64,000 nucleotides of DNA from JAAFHB01 sp963677935 (GTDB lineage Bacteria > Bacteroidota > Bacteroidia > Bacteroidales > Prolixibacteraceae), in the NCBI GenBank assembly GCA_963677935.2, contig CAXXEH010000001.1:372001-436000 (forward strand). The letters are read 5' to 3'. The translations under genes were made by a program, and so were the position numbers. How positions within the stretch are numbered: position 1 is the first letter of the stretch; the number at the start of each line of letters is the position of its first letter. The notes under the pieces are model-generated. The model ran no database searches. It worked only from the letters and a program-made list of their open reading frames with translations, and was not told the DNA's origin. Below are positions 36,498-43,230 of this stretch, in pieces.

Positions 36498-36758
36498 ATG
36501 AGGAAGATAACCTTTACTCAGGAAGCTTATTCAGATTATCTAAATTGGCTGGAAACAGACAAGAAATTATTCATTAAAATTACAAATCTTATTCACGAAG
36601 CATCAAGAAACCCAGGGATAGGAACTGGAAAACCCGAACTTTTAAAACACCATTATAAGGGTTGTTGGTCAAGAAGGATAACAGAAGAACATCGCCTGGT
36701 TTATAAAGTCACCGAAAATGCAATCGAGATTATTTCCTGTAGATATCATTATCAGTAA
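36498..36758 (+). CDS. YoeB/Txe-family toxin, copy 2
   Basis: The 86-residue protein has the full YoeB pattern: ITFTQEAYSDYLNWLETDKK, IHEASRNPGIGTGKPELLKH, GCWSRRITEEHRLVYKV and a C-terminal SCRYHYQ. The last His-Tyr pair and the Glu/Arg of the central strand are the catalytic residues in YoeB, which cleaves mRNA in the ribosomal A site. In the usual GYWSRRI motif Tyr is replaced by Cys here. It is translated with its antitoxin. Confidence 0.88.
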   Translation: MRKITFTQEAYSDYLNWLETDKKLFIKITNLIHEASRNPGIGTGKPELLKHHYKGCWSRRITEEHRLVYKVTENAIEIISCRYHYQ

Positions 36759-37026
36759 ATGCTCCCGATGATGATCCGAAAACAAACTTTTGAACAGATC
36801 ATATCCTGTACCCTTTATAATAGGTGAAGTATACCATTATTAACGATTATATAAATTAACCATTGGTGATATCCGGTTTCTGTAAGTCTTGTCAAACTTT
36901 TGTCTACGGCTGCCTTCAGATTCCCGGTCGCCCGGGAGGGACACCATTGCTTTTGACTATGGGATTCCGGTCGTTGCGGCTCCCTTAGGACTTGAACCTT
37001 TTAGATTAACTTCATGCCCGGCACAC
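36759..37026. other. Intergenic, partly repeat-like
   Basis: No gene was seen. A GC-richer stretch (36900-37025) with TTCCCGGTCGCCCGGGAGG and GGATTCCGGTCGTTGCGGC differs in composition from its surroundings, but I cannot identify it. Confidence 0.35.
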
Positions 37027-37140
37027 CAAAGATGTCGCCACTAAGTGGCTTCATTTCCATTTTATTCCTATTTCTACAAAGATTTAGCTGCTACGCAGCC
37101 TTACTTTTTGAACCGTAGTTGCTGAATCTTTGTAGATAAA
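37027..37140. repeat. 114-bp MITE-like repeat, right copy
   Basis: Partner of 35897-36010 with three mismatches (in CTAAGTGGC and GAACCGTAG). It closes the interval around the YoeB-type pair. Confidence 0.85.
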
Positions 37141-37243
37141 CATCATGGATTAAAGTCCTGCAGCCCAAAAAGCTCCCTGATCCATTTATTAATTTGATAT
37201 TTAACTAATTACAAGATTAATTATTCCTTTAAACACTATTTAA

Positions 37244-37277
37244 CCGTTTATATCCGGTTATAATCGGATATAAACGG
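37244..37277. promoter_or_regulatory. Perfect 13-bp inverted repeat, operator-like
   Basis: CCGTTTATATCCG and CGGATATAAACGG surround an 8-base loop about 97 bases before the gene at 37374; further CGGTTATAATCGG and CGGATGTAATC half-sites overlap. It could be a repressor site or an RNA hairpin. Confidence 0.5.
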
Positions 37278-37373
37278 ATGTAATCATTTATATTGAAAAT
37301 CATCATTTAATTTTAGGCAATTATCAGAACCTGAAAGGGTTTTTAAGTTAAACCAAAATTAAAACTTTCAACG

Positions 37374-38120
37374 ATGAGTATTAATTTAAACAGAGGTTAC
37401 AATTGCAAGAATGATGAATTGCCGATGATTTGCAAAGCTACTTTTGCAAATGTGAAGCGCGACTTAACAGACTTTACGGCGTACTCCCCAACGTTTAACG
37501 AACCATTTATTACCGGTTTCGGAACTAAGATTGGGAATGTGAGCCAGATTATTGAGCCGAGAGGTGAAACGGCATTGCTTGCCGCCATCAATCAGAGTCT
37601 TTATGAGACCATGGACAGTCTCATTAAACCACTGAACCACCTGGCAGGATATTTAAGAATGGGAAACGGGACTGTTAAAATCACTCCGGCCCAATATGGC
37701 ATCAACGATCTGCGTAAAGCAATCAAACGGAGGGATTCCGAGGCGGTGATTAAAATGCTTCACCTGGTCACGACCAACAATACACGTTATGCTGAGGCAT
37801 TAAAGAGTCAAGGGTTGACTGATGCCCTGATGGAGGTCTTTATAAATGCATCCGACAAACTCGATAAAGGGAAGCAGCAGACCATGGAGATTCGGAGCAA
37901 CCGTAAAGCCATCGTGCAGAACAACATCGGATTGTTCAATGAGTTGAACGATCAGCTTACTGAACTCCTTTATGTAGGTAAAATATTGTACAAAGGGGTT
38001 GATGCAGCCAAAACGAAGGATTACACCTTTTCAGAACTTAAGAAATTGGTACGCAGAACAGTCCAGTCTGCCTCAGCCAATGTTAAACCAGCAGTAACTG
38101 CCACTGAAGAAAATAACTAG
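37374..38120 (+). CDS. Hypothetical helical protein
   Basis: The 248-residue soluble protein is predicted mostly helical; it lacks a signal peptide or membrane segments. Helices are rich in K/E/L (LFNELNDQLTELLYVGKILY; YTFSELKKLVRRTVQSASAN), and there is one cysteine pair near the N terminus. Bacteroidota-specific proteins of this kind are uncharacterised and I do not recognise the family. It stands alone, with an operator-like inverted repeat upstream and a hairpin downstream. Confidence 0.6.
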   Translation: MSINLNRGYNCKNDELPMICKATFANVKRDLTDFTAYSPTFNEPFITGFGTKIGNVSQIIEPRGETALLAAINQSLYETMDSLIKPLNHLAGYLRMGNGTVKITPAQYGINDLRKAIKRRDSEAVIKMLHLVTTNNTRYAEALKSQGLTDALMEVFINASDKLDKGKQQTMEIRSNRKAIVQNNIGLFNELNDQLTELLYVGKILYKGVDAAKTKDYTFSELKKLVRRTVQSASANVKPAVTATEENN

Positions 38121-38192
38121 ATCTTTGGCATTGAAGATGTTCTGTCGGATAATTTGAGTAGTCCAATTGATTTTAAGACACTCGTCTTAAAT

Positions 38193-38239
38193 TAAATAAT
38201 AAACCCGTTCAACGATCTGCCGGATGGGTTTATTATTTA
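38193..38239. terminator. Hairpin after the hypothetical gene
   Basis: TAAATAATAAACCC and GGGTTTATTATTTA form a perfect 14-bp stem with a 19-base loop, 72 bases past the stop. Probably a terminator. Confidence 0.6.
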
Positions 38240-38280
38240 GATCTCCCCTGTCTTATAAAGGGAGAATCGAGTCTTAGCGA

Positions 38281-38490
38281 GGCAAATCGTATTCCGGGAA
38301 AGGAAAAAGCACTTTAAAGCAGGGTAAATGTTGTTTGAAGGAGGGAAATAATCGTTATTAATCAGGCAGTTACGTGTTTGATAAAGGAAATATCTCTTCG
38401 AAAAGAGGAAGTAAGGGTTTATAGAGAGGAAGTCGTCGTTTGTAAATAGGGAGTAGTCGTTTGTAAAGAGGGAGTAAGGGTTTGAACAGG
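38281..38490. repeat. Degenerate 21-base array 5 (second family)
   Basis: Ten units beginning GG, consensus GG(A/G)AGTnnnnGTTTgtAAAgA, start at 38281, 38302, 38322, 38343, 38365, 38386, 38407, 38428, 38449 and 38470. The last five are most alike. Its sequence is unrelated to the CAGCGTT arrays but the period is the same. It ends 68 bases before the antitoxin at 38559. Confidence 0.85.
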
Positions 38491-38514
38491 ATCACATTCA
38501 TTTTACATACTAAA

Positions 38515-38543
38515 TTGGTTTTATTTTCAAATTATTAACTTTG
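38515..38543 (+). promoter_or_regulatory. Bacteroidota-type promoter
   Basis: TTG at 38515-38517 and TAACTTTG at 38536-38543 (18-base gap) fit the -33/-7 consensus, just upstream of the toxin-antitoxin pair at 38559. Confidence 0.55.
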
Positions 38544-38558
38544 TGTAAAATTGAAATT

Positions 38559-38783
38559 ATGGAAACTACAATTATTATAAATACAGACTCAATTACACCT
38601 GAATTTATTGAAGGGATCAAAAAGTTTTTTCCACACAAAACCGTCGAAATAACGATACAGCCTGCCGATGAAACCGACAATATACTAAGTAACTCAATCT
38701 TCACAAAGAAATTAGAAGAACGAATAGCAGATTATGAAGCGAAGAAACAGGTTATTTCGTTAAAGGCTTCCGACCTTCTATGA
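38559..38783 (+). CDS. Antitoxin of YoeB-type pair, divergent
   Basis: I start the 74-residue protein at METTIIINTDSITPEFIEGI, since the promoter box overlaps the longer frame. It keeps the layout of the other antitoxins (strand, helix with EGIKKFF, strand VEITIQPADE, C-terminal helix KLEERIADYEAKKQ) but little identity, resembling small antitoxins with an acidic end. It overlaps the toxin start by 4 bases. Confidence 0.75.
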   Translation: METTIIINTDSITPEFIEGIKKFFPHKTVEITIQPADETDNILSNSIFTKKLEERIADYEAKKQVISLKASDLL

Positions 38784-39037
38784 AAAATTTAGAATTCATT
38801 CCTGCTGCTTTTCAGGAATATCAGGAATGGATAGAAACAGACCGAAGAATCGCCCTCAGAATTGGTGATCTGATTCGAGACATTTTGAGACATCCCTTCG
38901 AAGGTATAGGTAAACCGGAACCATTAAAACATCAGTTTAAAGGATATTGGAGCAGAAGAATAAATCACGAACATCGGCTTATCTACAAAGTTAACGATAA
39001 TTCGATTTTAATATTCTCGTGCTATTCCCATTATTAA
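38780..39037 (+). CDS. YoeB/Txe-family toxin, divergent
   Basis: The 85-residue protein shows FIPAAFQEYQEWIETDRRIA, PFEGIGKPEPLKHQFKGYWS, RRINHEHRLIYKV and a C-terminal SCYSHY. The catalytic end is H-Y as in YoeB. It is expected to be a ribosome-dependent mRNA interferase. The stop is followed by a CCGCCAGTGGGCGG palindrome and a dyad element. Confidence 0.88.
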   Translation: MKNLEFIPAAFQEYQEWIETDRRIALRIGDLIRDILRHPFEGIGKPEPLKHQFKGYWSRRINHEHRLIYKVNDNSILIFSCYSHY

Positions 39038-39086
39038 AAGTAAGATCTATTGGGGCCACTAATCCGCCAGTGGGCGGACAGGTTAG

Positions 39087-39174
39087 AAAAACAAAAGCCG
39101 TTATACACTTTTGTTCCAACTATCTTTTAAAACAATTCATCTACCCTCACACCACCGGTGTGACAATAAATATC
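39087..39174. repeat. Two-hairpin dyad element (A element)
   Basis: AAAAACAAAAG...CTTTTGTT hairpin, the TATCTTTTAAAACAATTCAT linker and the dyad TCACACCACCGGTGTGA (39147-39163). It lies between the YoeB-type pair and the DUF6922 gene. Confidence 0.8.
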
Positions 39175-39264
39175 AAATTAAGAATTAGGATATTAAAAAA
39201 ACAGGTAATATTGTTACGAAACTTTTCATCTTTTACTTTCGTATCTTTACTAAAACCAACATCA

Positions 39265-39570
39265 ATGCAAGTCGATTTAAATATCAAATTAAAAGCAATG
39301 CTTTGGGACATTCCTGAACCGCGGAGATTGGAAATTGCAAATAAAATCCTTTCTAATCCGGTTGAAATATTTCAGAACGAAGACCAACTTTTTATCAAAG
39401 CCCTGAATAGCCTTAAATGGTATGAGTTAATAAAGCTTGTGGGTAAGCACAAACTACTAACCTTGTTAACAGATACAACGATTCAAAAACTATTTCCTGT
39501 TCAACGACGTACATATTATACCAATGCACGACGACTATTATCAAAATACACTGTACCCACTTCAAGATAA
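39265..39570 (+). CDS. DUF6922-like protein (AbiE-system partner)
   Basis: I start the 101-residue protein at MQVDLNIKLKAMLWDIPEPR, with TATCTTTAC 23 bases before it. Helical, with KILSNPVEIFQNEDQLFIKA and YELIKLVGKHKLLTLLTD, as in DUF6922-type proteins that stand directly before AbiEii nucleotidyltransferase toxins in Bacteroidota. That would make it the antitoxin or regulator of the pair. Its end overlaps the start of the broken AbiEii frame. Confidence 0.65.
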   Translation: MQVDLNIKLKAMLWDIPEPRRLEIANKILSNPVEIFQNEDQLFIKALNSLKWYELIKLVGKHKLLTLLTDTTIQKLFPVQRRTYYTNARRLLSKYTVPTSR

Positions 39571-39998
39571 AGTACTTGAAACTGTCGGGAAACTTCCGGT
39601 TGGATTTTATCTTACAGGAGGCACAGCTTTAAGCCGGGCATACCTGCATCACCGCTATTCAGATGATCTGGATTTTTTTGTAAACTGACAGCTTGAACAA
39701 CATTCTATCGAATAAAGTAACAGCTTTAGGACGCTACTCTACAAAAGACATTGTTGATATCGTATACATTTGCGAAACCCTACAGTTTAATTGGGAAGAC
39801 ATAATTAGCGAGGCCTCTGAAAAAGACCTTTGGGTAAACCCTGTTAATGTTGTTGAAGTTTTAGAGCAGTTCCCTGTTGAAAACCTTCAGGAAATAGGTT
39901 GGATGATAAAAGAACCTTCATTCGAATGGTTTAACTCCCGGATCAATCAAATTATCCCCGATATTCTGGATGGAAACTTGAATTCACTGTACAAATAA
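39524..39998 (+). pseudogene. AbiEii/AbiGii nucleotidyltransferase toxin, internally deleted
   Basis: The frame 39524-39688 encodes the AbiEii N terminus (GFYLTGGTALSRAYLHHRYS, then DDLDFFV) with the GGT and DxD nucleotide-transfer motifs, then stops. A different frame, 39693-39998, encodes the C-terminal half (NNILSNKVTALGRYSTKDIV, DIVYICETL). The usual middle, roughly 100 residues, is missing, so this is a deletion rather than a simple frameshift. It is a dead toxin behind an apparently intact DUF6922 partner. Confidence 0.75.
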
Positions 39999-40140
39999 TT
40001 TGCTTCGCTGATCTGCCAAATATGAGCTGGCGGACTGTGGACCAAATCTGGCGGACTGTGGACAAATCTTTTTTAATTTGTGGATCCGCCAGTAGGCGGA
40101 CACGTCCGCCAGCTGACTCCCATTTTGCGGATACCATTTC
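39999..40140. repeat. Spacer before array 2
   Basis: Words GCTGGCGGACTGTGGACC, TTTGTGGATCCGCCAGTAGG, GTCCGCCAGCTGAC and the block CTCCCATTTTGCGGATACC. No gene. Confidence 0.75.
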
Positions 40141-40287
40141 AGCGTTGTCTCAAATATCCCTGGCGTTCAATAACAATTTATCAAAATTCATCCGATAACC
40201 GGCAGAGTTGGTTCACAATTGACCAGCGTTCAACGAAACTTAACCAGCTTAAATTCAAATCATCAAGCTAAAAAAATTCGTGAATCG
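40141..40287. repeat. Degenerate 21-base array 2
   Basis: Units aligned on (A/G)GCGTT start at 40141, 40162, 40183, 40204, 40225, 40246 and about 40266. It follows the same GCGGATA block as array 1 and ends 65 bases before the next gene. Confidence 0.82.
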
Positions 40288-40327
40288 AAGATAAGCGAAC
40301 CTAAATTCGTATTTACTGCAATTCCGC

Positions 40328-40335
40328 TATCTTTG
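40328..40335 (+). promoter_or_regulatory. Promoter -7 box, TATCTTTG
   Basis: An exact TAnnTTTG match 16 bases before the first gene of the DUF3990 operon. Confidence 0.5.
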
Positions 40336-40351
40336 TAAAAAAAAGGTTGTC

Positions 40352-40591
40352 ATGGATAAACTTGAATTTGAGTCATTTGTCGAACTAAAGATCCGAGACA
40401 TTATCGCTCTAGTCATGGAACGAGAATCTTTTGATTTCGAAACAGCGATTCATTATCTCTATAAGTCCAGTTTGTACCGTCTATTACTGAATGAAAGCAC
40501 CAAACTATGGCATTTAAGTAACGAAAAGTTATTCGAAATGCTTATCAATGAAAAGCAGAACAAACAATTGATTTTCCCGGACTATGTATAA
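40352..40591 (+). CDS. Small helical protein, first gene of DUF3990 operon
   Basis: The 79-residue protein MDKLEFESFVELKIRDIIAL... is helical and acidic, with IHYLYKSSLYRLLLNESTKL and a C-terminal KQNKQLIFPDY. The next gene begins 8 bases before its stop, so all three genes form one coupled operon. It may be a regulator or antitoxin subunit. I do not recognise a named family. Confidence 0.65.
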   Translation: MDKLEFESFVELKIRDIIALVMERESFDFETAIHYLYKSSLYRLLLNESTKLWHLSNEKLFEMLINEKQNKQLIFPDYV

Positions 40592-40826
40592 AAAGCAAAA
40601 TAAATTGACCCCGGTGCAAAGCTTCCAATTATTTTGCCTCGAAAGTTACAGAAGCGCAAAAGGCCTTTCCGGAATAAAGGCTTTAAATGATTTTAAACAA
40701 GCCAGAGTTTTCGATCTACTGGCTTCAGGATTCGAAGTATTGCACACACAAAGCAAAAATTATTTATTAGCCGAAATTACTGAATATATTAACCGTCGTC
40801 ATGCAACTTTATCACGGAAGCATTGA
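40584..40826 (+). CDS. DUF3791-like antitoxin candidate
   Basis: The 80-residue protein reads VQSFQLFCLESYRSAKGLSG, then ALNDFKQARVFDLL and FEVLHTQSKNYLLAEITEYI. This matches DUF3791, whose hallmark is the HTQ segment followed by a Y-L-x2-(D/E)-I helix. DUF3791 genes are found beside DUF3990 ADP-ribosyltransferase-like genes, which suggests an antitoxin. It overlaps the next gene by 26 bases. Confidence 0.75.
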   Translation: MYKKQNKLTPVQSFQLFCLESYRSAKGLSGIKALNDFKQARVFDLLASGFEVLHTQSKNYLLAEITEYINRRHATLSRKH

Positions 40827-41286
40827 AATTATTGAAAAGCCTAAAATACTTGATCAGCAACGATTGCTGGATTTTGGCAAAGGGTTTTATACTACAACCA
40901 ATAAAGAACAGGCCGAACGATGGGCTGCAATTAAACAAAAACGAACATCCAGGTCAGCTAAAGCAATTATTACAGTCTACGAATTAGACGGGAACCTGCT
41001 TAATAGTGAAAACTTAAAAGTAAAAATATTCACACAGGCTAATGAGGAATGGTTGGATTTTGTGATACACAACCGTAATATCGAATCTGATACTAATAAC
41101 GACATCGTTATTGGCCCTGTAGCCAACGACACCCTTTATCAAACACTTATATTATACGAAGCCGGAATTTTAACAAAAAAAGAGACCATCGCCCGGTTAA
41201 AAGTTCATCCACTTTTCGACCAATTATCATTTAATACCCAAAAATCTCTTGAATACTTGAAATACATTCGTTACTACGAGTTGTAA
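40801..41286 (+). CDS. DUF3990 protein, ADP-ribosyltransferase-like toxin candidate
   Basis: The 161-residue protein starts MQLYHGSIEIIEKPKILDQQ and continues LLDFGKGFYTTTNKEQAERW, the DUF3990 hallmark (YHGS...DFGxGFYTT...QAxxWA) that resembles the NAD-binding part of ART enzymes (R/H-Y-[QE] class). The C-terminal half has DIVIGPVANDTLYQTLILYE, also typical. It is a likely toxin modifying a cellular target with ADP-ribose; the target is unknown. Third gene of the operon. Confidence 0.78.
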   Translation: MQLYHGSIEIIEKPKILDQQRLLDFGKGFYTTTNKEQAERWAAIKQKRTSRSAKAIITVYELDGNLLNSENLKVKIFTQANEEWLDFVIHNRNIESDTNNDIVIGPVANDTLYQTLILYEAGILTKKETIARLKVHPLFDQLSFNTQKSLEYLKYIRYYEL

Positions 41287-41449
41287 TATACCACGACTAG
41301 AATTCGACAATAAGAATAAAGAATGCAATAATCCGCCAGTGGGCGGACACGTCCGCCAGTAGGCGGAATGTGGATCAAAATAGATCAACAAAAAACAGGG
41401 GTCCACGAAGAAACAAAAGGGGCCCACAAGTAAGAAAAAGGGTCCAATA

Positions 41450-41465
41450 TCCGCCAGCTGGCGGA
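41450..41465. repeat. Exact TCCGCCAGCTGGCGGA palindrome
   Basis: A perfect 16-bp palindrome in the spacer after the DUF3990 operon; the same site is split by the IS110 element at 43096. Confidence 0.9.
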
Positions 41466-41501
41466 CACGAATTGACACGAATCCGCCAGTTGGCGGACGC
41501 G

Positions 41502-41597
41502 TAAAAAAAACAAAAGCAGTTACACTACTTTTGTTTTATTAAATCATCTTTTAAAACAATTCATCCTTCTCGCACCACCGGTGTGACAATAAACATC
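41502..41597. repeat. Two-hairpin dyad element (A element)
   Basis: AAAACAAAAG/CTTTTGTTTT hairpin, linker with CTTTTAAAACAATTCATCC, and dyad TCGCACCACCGGTGTGA (41570-41586). It is preceded by GGTCCAC words and CCGCCAGTTGGCGG from 41395. Confidence 0.8.
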
Positions 41598-41635
41598 ATT
41601 ATCTTATTACTGAATCATGCAATAGTATTTGACTG

Positions 41636-41740
41636 ATGACAATAGAATTTTCCAAACATGCCTTAAGACAAATTGAAATTAGAATAATTACTGCATATAA
41701 AACATCTAAAATCGATAAATATGGTAATCCGTTACGATAA
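41636..41740 (+). pseudogene. DUF4258-like remnant
   Basis: A 34-codon frame, MTIEFSKHALRQIEIRIITA..., has the KHALRQIEIR start of DUF4258 proteins but ends early after KYGNPLR. DUF4258 and DUF2283 genes are commonly adjacent; here the former is reduced to its N terminus and overlaps the DUF2283 start. Confidence 0.5.
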
Positions 41741-41915
41741 AGAAGTCGACATTGTTTATATCTTATTTTCAGATAAGAAAATAAGTGAAAGTCACGAAGA
41801 TAAGCCAGGAATTATACTCGATTATGACAATGAAGGAAATATTGTAGGAATTGAAGTTCTAAATGCTTCAGCACAAATGATTCACCCAAATGGTATCGTT
41901 TATGAAGTTGCATAA
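41721..41915 (+). CDS. DUF2283 protein
   Basis: The 64-residue protein has the DUF2283 pattern: VIRYDKEVDIVYILFSD at the N terminus, then GIILDYDNEGNIVGIEVLNA. It is a small beta-rich protein, thought to be the antitoxin-like partner of DUF4258. Its partner is only a remnant, so it may be an orphan. Confidence 0.85.
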   Translation: MVIRYDKEVDIVYILFSDKKISESHEDKPGIILDYDNEGNIVGIEVLNASAQMIHPNGIVYEVA

Positions 41916-41984
41916 TAAAACGGAGCAGTAAGATCAATCTCAATTATTGTTTTTACTCTTCAACCATCAATTCAAATATCATCT

Positions 41985-42334
41985 TCACACCACCGGTGTG
42001 ACAATAAACATCACATTAAGCATTAGCTTCGCTGATCCGCCCACTGGCGGATTCGTGAAAATTCGTGGATCCGCCAGCTGGCGGACTGCCTTTAGGCGGA
42101 CCAGTTCCAACCTGTCCGCCCGCTGGCGGATCTGTGTTAATCTGTGGAAACCTGTCCGCCCACTGGCGGATCTGTGGACCATTTTTTTTTGTGGACGCAA
42201 GTCTGCCTTTAGGCGGACCAGTTCCAACCTGTCCGCCCACTGGCGGATCTGTGGACCAAATCTGGCGGACTGTGGACAAAATCTTTTTTTAATTTGTGGA
42301 CCCCAATAGCCTCCCATTTTGCGGATAACTTTTC
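41985..42334. repeat. Dyad and CCGCC-rich spacer
   Basis: The dyad TCACACCACCGGTGTGA (41985-42001), an exact TCCGCCAGCTGGCGGA palindrome (42070-42085), repeated GTCCGCCCACTGGCGGATCT units, TCTGCCTTTAGGCGGACC and the CCTCCCATTTTGCGGATA block. Open frames here (PPVGGQVGTG repeats) are artefacts of the repeat. Confidence 0.85.
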
Positions 42335-42460
42335 AGAGTTGCCTCAGATTTACCGGAGTTGCACCTCAAAACACCAGAGTTGATCTACAAATAACCAGAG
42401 TACAATTAAACTAAACCAGCGATGGCCAATAATCACCAAAGTTGAACAACAAACAATTGT
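42335..42460. repeat. Degenerate 21-base array 3
   Basis: Units on (A/G)G(A/C)GTT start at 42335, 42355, 42376, 42397, 42418 and 42438. The first two are identical to those of array 1, apart from one base. Confidence 0.8.
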
Positions 42461-42554
42461 CGGACAAGGTAACTTATTCAAAGTTATGGATCATTTGATC
42501 TCAGGACTATTTCAAAAGAGTTCATTAATGCTTAATTTTGCAGAAACAAGAAAT

Positions 42555-42857
42555 ATGGAAACACTAATTATCAAACCAAAAGATAAAGCCGAATTAAATT
42601 TCTTTCTTGAATTGACCAAAAGAATGGGAATAAAATCGGCCACGATTGAGAGCGATGCAGATGAAATAGCCATGATACATAAAATGATAAATTGGAAGAA
42701 ATATAAGCAAAATGGCTATTCCATGCGACCTTTAAAAAACAAATTACATCCGCATGAAAGGCTTTTTCAGGCCATGGAAAAGAACAAAAACACACCTGAG
42801 GTTAGCCGTGATAAGGTGATCGACACCCTTCATCGAATCCTAAATGATGAAAGTTAA
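42555..42857 (+). CDS. Small antitoxin-like protein
   Basis: I start the 100-residue protein at METLIIKPKDKAELNFFLEL, because TAATTTTG lies 15 bases upstream and the longer frame has no support. The METLIIKPKxKxEL start and the helical LTKRMGIKSATI pattern recall DUF2683-type antitoxins of Bacteroidota, usually about 70-80 residues and followed by a RelE toxin. No toxin follows here; the frame continues with KVIDTLHRILNDES and then a repeat spacer. It may be an orphan. A broken copy is at 32489. Confidence 0.6.
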   Translation: METLIIKPKDKAELNFFLELTKRMGIKSATIESDADEIAMIHKMINWKKYKQNGYSMRPLKNKLHPHERLFQAMEKNKNTPEVSRDKVIDTLHRILNDES

Positions 42858-42979
42858 ATTTCGTAAGTTCCCTAAATAATATAGAATAAAGATAGATATT
42901 GGAAAGAATCCACAAAAAAAGGTGGGGCCCACAAGTAAGAAAAAGGGTCCACGATCCGCCAGTAGGCGGACGCATTAAA

Positions 42980-43062
42980 AAAACAAAAGCAGTTACACTA
43001 CTTTTGTTTTCCAACTATCTTTTAAAACAATTCATCCATCTCACACCACCGGTGTGACAATC
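42980..43062. repeat. Two-hairpin dyad element (A element)
   Basis: Perfect AAAACAAAAG/CTTTTGTTTT hairpin (42980-43010), linker, and dyad TCACACCACCGGTGTGA (43041-43057). The spacer to which it belongs is cut by the IS110 element 30 bases further on. Confidence 0.85.
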
Positions 43063-43106
43063 TACACCACTGAAAACATTCGTGTTATCCGCCAGATACT
43101 ATCTTA

Positions 43107-43226
43107 AGTTCCAAATTTTCTTACATCTTTTTTTTAACTTTGTTTCGCGGAAAGAGAGCTTCCTGCGAAAGCTTTATACGGAAGTTCATCTTGTGTAGGT
43201 GGATCTAGGTCCACCTACCTTTTTTG
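43107..43226 (-). other. Structured right end of the IS110 element
   Basis: Two hairpins lie after the transposase stop: a TAGGTGGA/TCCACCTA stem (about 43197-43218) and TTTCGCaGGAA/TTCCGCGAAA (about 43143-43172). A GGCTTC/GAAGCC hairpin (43226-43240) covers the stop codon. They may be processing or end-recognition structures. Confidence 0.5.
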
Positions 43227-43230
43227 GCTT

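Noticed and set aside
41985..42317. Open frames with PPVGGQVGTG repeats on both strands (also 31196-31393, 32401-32655, 44364-44756)
   Set aside because: They are translations of CCGCCCACTGGCGG repeats, lack ribosome-binding sites and overlap dyad elements.
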